DNA of 64,000 nt from Aquatica leii (taxonomy: Eukaryota > Arthropoda > Insecta > Coleoptera > Lampyridae): contig CM069435.1 in the NCBI GenBank assembly GCA_035610365.1, forward strand, positions 9,450,001 through 9,514,000, written 5' to 3'. How positions within the stretch are numbered: position 1 is the stretch's first letter; every line of letters begins with the position of its first letter. The notes below the pieces were generated by a model. It was not told the origin of the DNA. It did not search any database and saw nothing but the letters and a program-made list of their open reading frames with translations. A program made the translations under genes and the position numbers. Below are positions 59,340 to 64,000 of this stretch, piece after piece.

Positions 59340-60849
59340 CCCAAGCAACATTTTGTAACCGTGGTTACGTTGTAACCAGTTGCAAATTAGTAACATTAGC
59401 ACCATGGTAAATAAACCGTTGCAGCAACGTAGCAGCAACTTTCGTAATTTACTGAGGTTTCAAATCTATTACAGAAATAACCATTTTACAACTATGGTTA
59501 TAAGTAAGTTTTTCCGAAACCCTTATGTAACTACAGTGTCAATTTAGTGACATTAAAACCTTCATTTCGGTTTCGAGTGTAACAGTCTTGAAACTGTGGT
59601 TACAAGTGTGAATTTCTAAAACTACACAACAGTGTTAATCTATGCTTTCAAACAGCAACATAAGAAGTGCATTTTATGAGATTTTTATAAGACACATAGT
59701 CCATTATCATTATCCAATAAACAGTACCGAAAGTGTTTCTAATTCAAAACTACGTAAGTACAATTATTGGTATATTATATTACTATAATTTTAATCGTGC
59801 ATTTAAACTACTGTTTCTAATTTAATCAACGTTGAAGAATTAGTTGCCAATTATAAGTAAGCAAATTTTAAATTGATTTTATTTTCTTCTAGGATAAAAT
59901 AGAATTTGATTGCAAGGACATTACAATATTACACACAGTGATCAGAACGTGTAAATTAAATCGCCATTGCGAACACCTATAATCTTTAAAAACGCAGTCG
60001 AGATTATGATCATTGAACCGATTATAATTGCACATGTGCATTTGTAGCCTAATACAAATATTTAACTAAGAATTACGTAGACGCATTAAACTATAACATG
60101 TGAGGAATATCTTAATCCGCCATGGTCTTTTAACACAAAGACATTTTTCTCTTAACAAAATTTATGCATTTACTATTTACAAAATTTATAAATAATAGAC
60201 ATAATCCGCTTTTCTTGAAAATTTGCCGTAAAAACCTGTTTACTTGTACCTACTTGCAACAGATGTAAAAATTCTTTTATTATATCTTTTTTGTTTGAAT
60301 TTAGTTCTATAAGAAACTATAAAAAATTAAATAATGTACATTTATTATAACGTTTTATATATCTGTATCTTTTTATTAATATATTTTTATCTCTACTTTT
60401 GTTTTAATCTTTATGATGCAGTTAGTAACTAAAATCTTGGATACGTTGCTTAACAAAAGCGGTTATAAAGTAGTTTCAAATAATGGTAATAAGCATGTTT
60501 TCAAAACAGTTACATAGCAGTTGCTGTAAACGGTAACTACAATGTTACAAATCAATTACAAAACCGTGATGATAAACCATTACAGAAACGATTCCGAATA
60601 GGTAAACATGATTTGTAAAAAATCGTTATAGCAACGCTGCAAAACAGTTACAAAGTAGTAATTGCAACGGTTTCAGACACGTTGTAAAACGGTTATAATA
60701 TTACTGCAGTTGCCTTGCAACTGACCAAATCCGGTATTGACAACGTATCAGGAAAGACTCAGCAACTATTCTGTAACTAAATACCTTACTGAAACCATAG
60801 TTGCAAGAGAGTTTTACAACCGTTTTGTAACTGATTTTTGCTACTTGGG
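59340..60849. mobile_element. Foldback-like non-autonomous element with GTTACAA/GGTTGTAAC repeats
   Basis: The outer ends CCCAAGCAACATTTTGTAAC and, on the other strand, CCCAAGTAGCAAAAATCAGT are similar inverted ends. Each is followed by 300-430 bp of degenerate units like GTTACAAAACGGTTGCAA in mixed orientation (59350-59640 and 60420-60840). The middle 700 bp is plain AT-rich. No transposase and no target duplication were found. The type resembles MULE or foldback derivatives. Confidence 0.55.
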
Positions 60850-62935
60850 TGCGTACTACTTTAGTTTCTTAAATTACATCATATTTTTTGGTACTGTTTC
60901 AATCCTTTATTTGTTACTATAAATGACTATTTAAATATTGATCGTGAATTGAATTTAGAATTATAAAACTATTTTAATGTTTATATAATTGTATGCAAGA
61001 AACAATTAGAAGTGTGGGTAGATATAGCCATTATTAAATTAATATTAAATATATTTTTTTGTAATTTTTAAAAAATTAAAAAAAGTATTACTTTTGTAAG
61101 AATTAATAATTAGGAATAATAAGAATTTGGATAAAAACACAAAAACTTAAAGTATTAAATATACATGCTGTAAGAACTGTAACAATAGAAATGAATGTAC
61201 AGAAGCAAGTTTTATTTTAAAATATATCGCAAATCTTTAGTTTAGAGCCTTACACATTTTCTGTTTTTGTTAATTCTAGTAACATGTATTCCTTTTAAAA
61301 AGTTTGTAAAAGATTTATGAATTTTATTTTTAAATAATGTATTCCAGTACCATAAAAGTACATTTTGAATAATAAAATGTTATTGTTTTATTGTAAGGAG
61401 TTTAATGATTTAAATAATAGCACTTGTGTTTTTTAATATACGGAAGATTTAATTGAAGAAATTTATAATAATGTTGCATAATAATAATTCGAATTCGGTT
61501 TCTAAAATAAAGGGAAAAATTAAGCTTTGCCAATGCATATATTTTCGTAATGTTAGTTTTGAAATAAGCAAGAAAAGAAATAAATACCTACTTAACGAGA
61601 AGAACAAACGCCTCGAAAAGTATAAAAAATAATACAACAAACTTCAAGGCAATGTACTCAAACAGTGCAAATAAGCATCGAGAATCCCACTGTCCCGTTT
61701 TTTTTTATATGAGTGTACTTCGATTTCGACAGTTTCTTGTATTTTTTTTAAAGAAAATTTTCCAAGTACTAATGCGTTGTCAAAATCTATTTTGTAGCTG
61801 TGACATAATGTTTAGCAGCTGCAGACTTGTCTTATACAGCCATCATATTTCTATTCTGGTGTTTTTATGCAGTAATATTATGCAAACTGAAATTTTACCA
61901 ACCGGGATTTTGATTTTCAGGACAAAACATTTGTCTTCCGGTGCCGATTCTTACAAATGTTAATAGATGAGAGTTAATGCTGTAGAAACCATTTTATTTG
62001 ACCTCGCCTTCAATTTTCATATAAAAATAATTAGTAAAACCACACGGTGTAAATAAAAGTATGCAGTCTTAAGTAGGTCAGATTAAGGGTACACAAGTTG
62101 ATATATGCATATCTAATGCAAAAAATAGCTACGTTTTTACATCAATTACCAATTCAAATCTGTATTTGCCAACACTTGCAATTTAAATGTGTATTTTATT
62201 GTTAGGTGCATTAAAGCTACTAATAACTTTATCTTATCTGAAAGTGTTATAAAATTTATACCGCATTTATCCGTCAATAAAATAAATTAGATTACAATTG
62301 CGTATTAAACCAAAACATTGTTCAAATATTTACAAAAATTTTAATATCGGAAAAGTAAGAATGTTGCAGTTTCAATTTTGTAAAATTGTAATCGGGTAGT
62401 AAAACCAACAATGACCCGTTTGGTGCTTAATGTTGTACCTCGTAATACTAAACAGAAACTTAAGCAATAACAGTAAATGTCATTACTGTACTTTGAAGTT
62501 TTGATAGCTTTAAAGTTTTTCTGGTTGTATTTAAACACCAATACTTTTAGAATTGTTATCATAAAATGTAGTTTTATTTGTCTACGTTTGAACAAATAAA
62601 ATACATTTTACTACTGAAACAATAAAAAACTTATATCCTGGCTTAAAAAATATTAATCCTTAAGTATTTAATGTTTATACTGAGCTTAGATTCTGTAGTA
62701 CTCATATACTTACATCACAATTATCTTTAAAACAAGTAATAAATACTTATGTAACATACTGTTTGCTTAAGTAGTGATCTAATTTTGTAACGCATTTTTC
62801 TAACAATTTTGCAAATTTGATAAAATTAAATTTATAATATATATTTTGTGAACCCCAGAAAACTATATAGCATTTTGATCAATTTTTGTTTGGTCACACT
62901 ATACCAAAATTAAATGAAAACCAGGTTAGCCTTTG
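60850..62935. other. AT-rich sequence without recognisable genes
   Basis: Short F/I/L-rich frames only. No element ends before the hAT terminus at 62944. Confidence 0.55.
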
Positions 62936-62943
62936 TCTAATAA

Positions 62944-64000
62944 CAGTGGCGTAACTACAGTTTGGAAGCCCCCTTGCAAATCTATCTTTTGAGGCCCCCC
63001 GGCGCACCACATAATTGTTAGTTAGTTATGTTCATGAGGGATTAGAGTAAATAAAAATGCAGTTAATTTTTATCTATTGTATTTTAATATTATAACACAT
63101 CAATGGAATTATGGAAACAATGAAACATAATCAGATATCTACTTTTCTAGCTTTTTTATTGACAAATTGTATAATCAGTTCAAAAGTATTAATATATTTC
63201 GTTGCTGCGGCTTCAATTGCCAGTAATGATAAATATTTTAAACGATTTTGTTTCATGCTATTCCTGGTGTATGTTTTTATAAGTTTTAATTTACTGAAAG
63301 ATCTTTCAGCTGATGCTACTGCAACAGGTAAGGTTAAAAAGAGCCACAACGCAGTTATTACCTCAGAAAATTCGCTTTCCATAAAAGGCATTTTCACTAA
63401 CAATAACTCAGCTAAGTCTTTTATTGAGGAGTTCTTATTTATATCATTTTTAATAAATGATTTTACATTTATTATTTGCTGTGGGAAAGTAGGTGATACA
63501 TCATGCTGATAATATTCTCTAAACTTTTCAGCTTGTTTTAAAATACATTCATAATCATTTTCAATAAGATGCTTAGGCATTAAAAATTGAAACAAATTGT
63601 AAAATGTGCACATACCGTTAAACCTTTCATTTATTTGCATAATTATTATATCTAAAATTTTGTAAAAAATATTAACTTTAAATATTTTCTCTTGATTTGT
63701 AAATTGAAAGGATTCAGATATCTCCTCAAAATGGCATTCGACTTTTATTTTACGCTTTTCGCGAAATTTAGGTTCCATGTTCCATTTTTGCTGCATCCAG
63801 TTTCAAGTTGCTGTAATTGTTTCGAATTTCAGAAACATTATTGTAAACTAATTGAAGAGCATCTGAAGCTTGCTGAAGATCAATGTTTTTTCTTTGCAAA
63901 ATTTGGGATGCGTAGTTGATTTCATTCAATGGTTTGTAAATTATTATGCTAATAAAAACAAATTCAAATTTTGAAATTTTCTTAATAATCGTGTCTGCTT
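62944..64000 (-). mobile_element. hAT transposon, 3' part; runs off the window
   Basis: On the plus strand the terminus reads CAGTGGCGTAACTACAGTTT, a classic hAT end. The 8-mer TCTAATAA (62936-62943) before it should be the target duplication. The gene inside runs on the minus strand from beyond 64000. The other end is not in the window. Confidence 0.85.
63131..64000 (-). pseudogene. hAT transposase (ZMYM1-like), C-terminal part, incomplete
   Basis: The 63131-63796 frame includes KIFKVNIFYKILDIIIMQIN and RFNGMCTFYNLFQFL. It ends with the dimerisation domain LTLPVAVASAERSFSKLKLI and YLSLLAIEAAATKYIN. Upstream of 63796, in another frame, the protein continues as YASQILQRKNIDLQQASDAL to the window edge, so there is one frameshift near 63790. 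The box is better preserved than in the 27-30 kb hAT, suggesting a younger copy. Confidence 0.88.

Overview
This window looks like gene-poor, AT-rich genomic DNA from an animal, most probably an insect; a beetle is plausible but cannot be proven here. It carries no prokaryotic gene layout, no recognisable tRNA or rRNA, and no convincing host gene. Nearly every stretch with coding signal belongs to a transposable element. The elements are of many classes and mostly decayed: I/R1-like, Jockey-like and other LINEs, a Ty3/gypsy element with LTRs, BEL- or gypsy-like solo LTRs, a Penelope-like element, several hAT elements, pogo/Tigger, mariner, Tc1, piggyBac, a MULE with giant inverted repeats, and a Crypton tyrosine-recombinase fragment. 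Several are nested.

Left third (1-26 kb). A 5'-truncated LINE (127-3316) has a 13-bp target duplication. A long empty stretch follows. Next is a minus-strand Ty3/gypsy element (about 6.85-12.75 kb) with a 5' LTR, a tRNA-Leu-type primer site, and broken gag, protease, RT, RNase H and integrase. Between integrase and the 3' LTR lies a macro domain very like OARD1/TARG1 ADP-ribosylglutamate hydrolases, which is the most striking item here. From about 15.9 to 23.4 kb there seems to be one minus-strand ZBED5-like hAT element. It was later split by a 2.95-kb MULE (16058-19010; about 440-bp inverted repeats made of GGACACAACGGCCA-type units, with a transposase C-terminus and a RING finger) and by a complete-ended pogo element (20033-22695). 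A hAT-like transposon gene of an unnamed family follows (23958-26117).

Middle (27-41 kb). A ZMYM1-like hAT element has both ends and an 8-bp target duplication (27086-30760). A Tc1 element with long inverted repeats carries an apparent spliceosomal intron (31907-35480) and is interrupted by a solo LTR of the same family as the gypsy element. A mariner-like fragment is interrupted by a 644-bp solo LTR of a second family (39396-40039).

Right third (41-64 kb). A decayed LINE lies back-to-back with a Penelope-like GIY-YIG endonuclease. Beyond it are a mariner with about 180-bp inverted repeats (45998-47334), a Tigger/pogo remnant split by a block holding a Crypton fragment, and a nearly full-length Tc1 (50317-51694). 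A piggyBac gene is cut into three pieces: once by a LINE whose ORF is open apart from one TAG codon (53194-56222, 12-bp duplication), and once by a 648-bp solo LTR (56799-57446, AAGT duplication). A Tc1 scrap, a foldback-like repeat element (59340-60849) and the 3' end of another hAT (62944 to beyond the window) complete it. The sequence reads as a record of successive insertions, with relative ages given by the nesting order.
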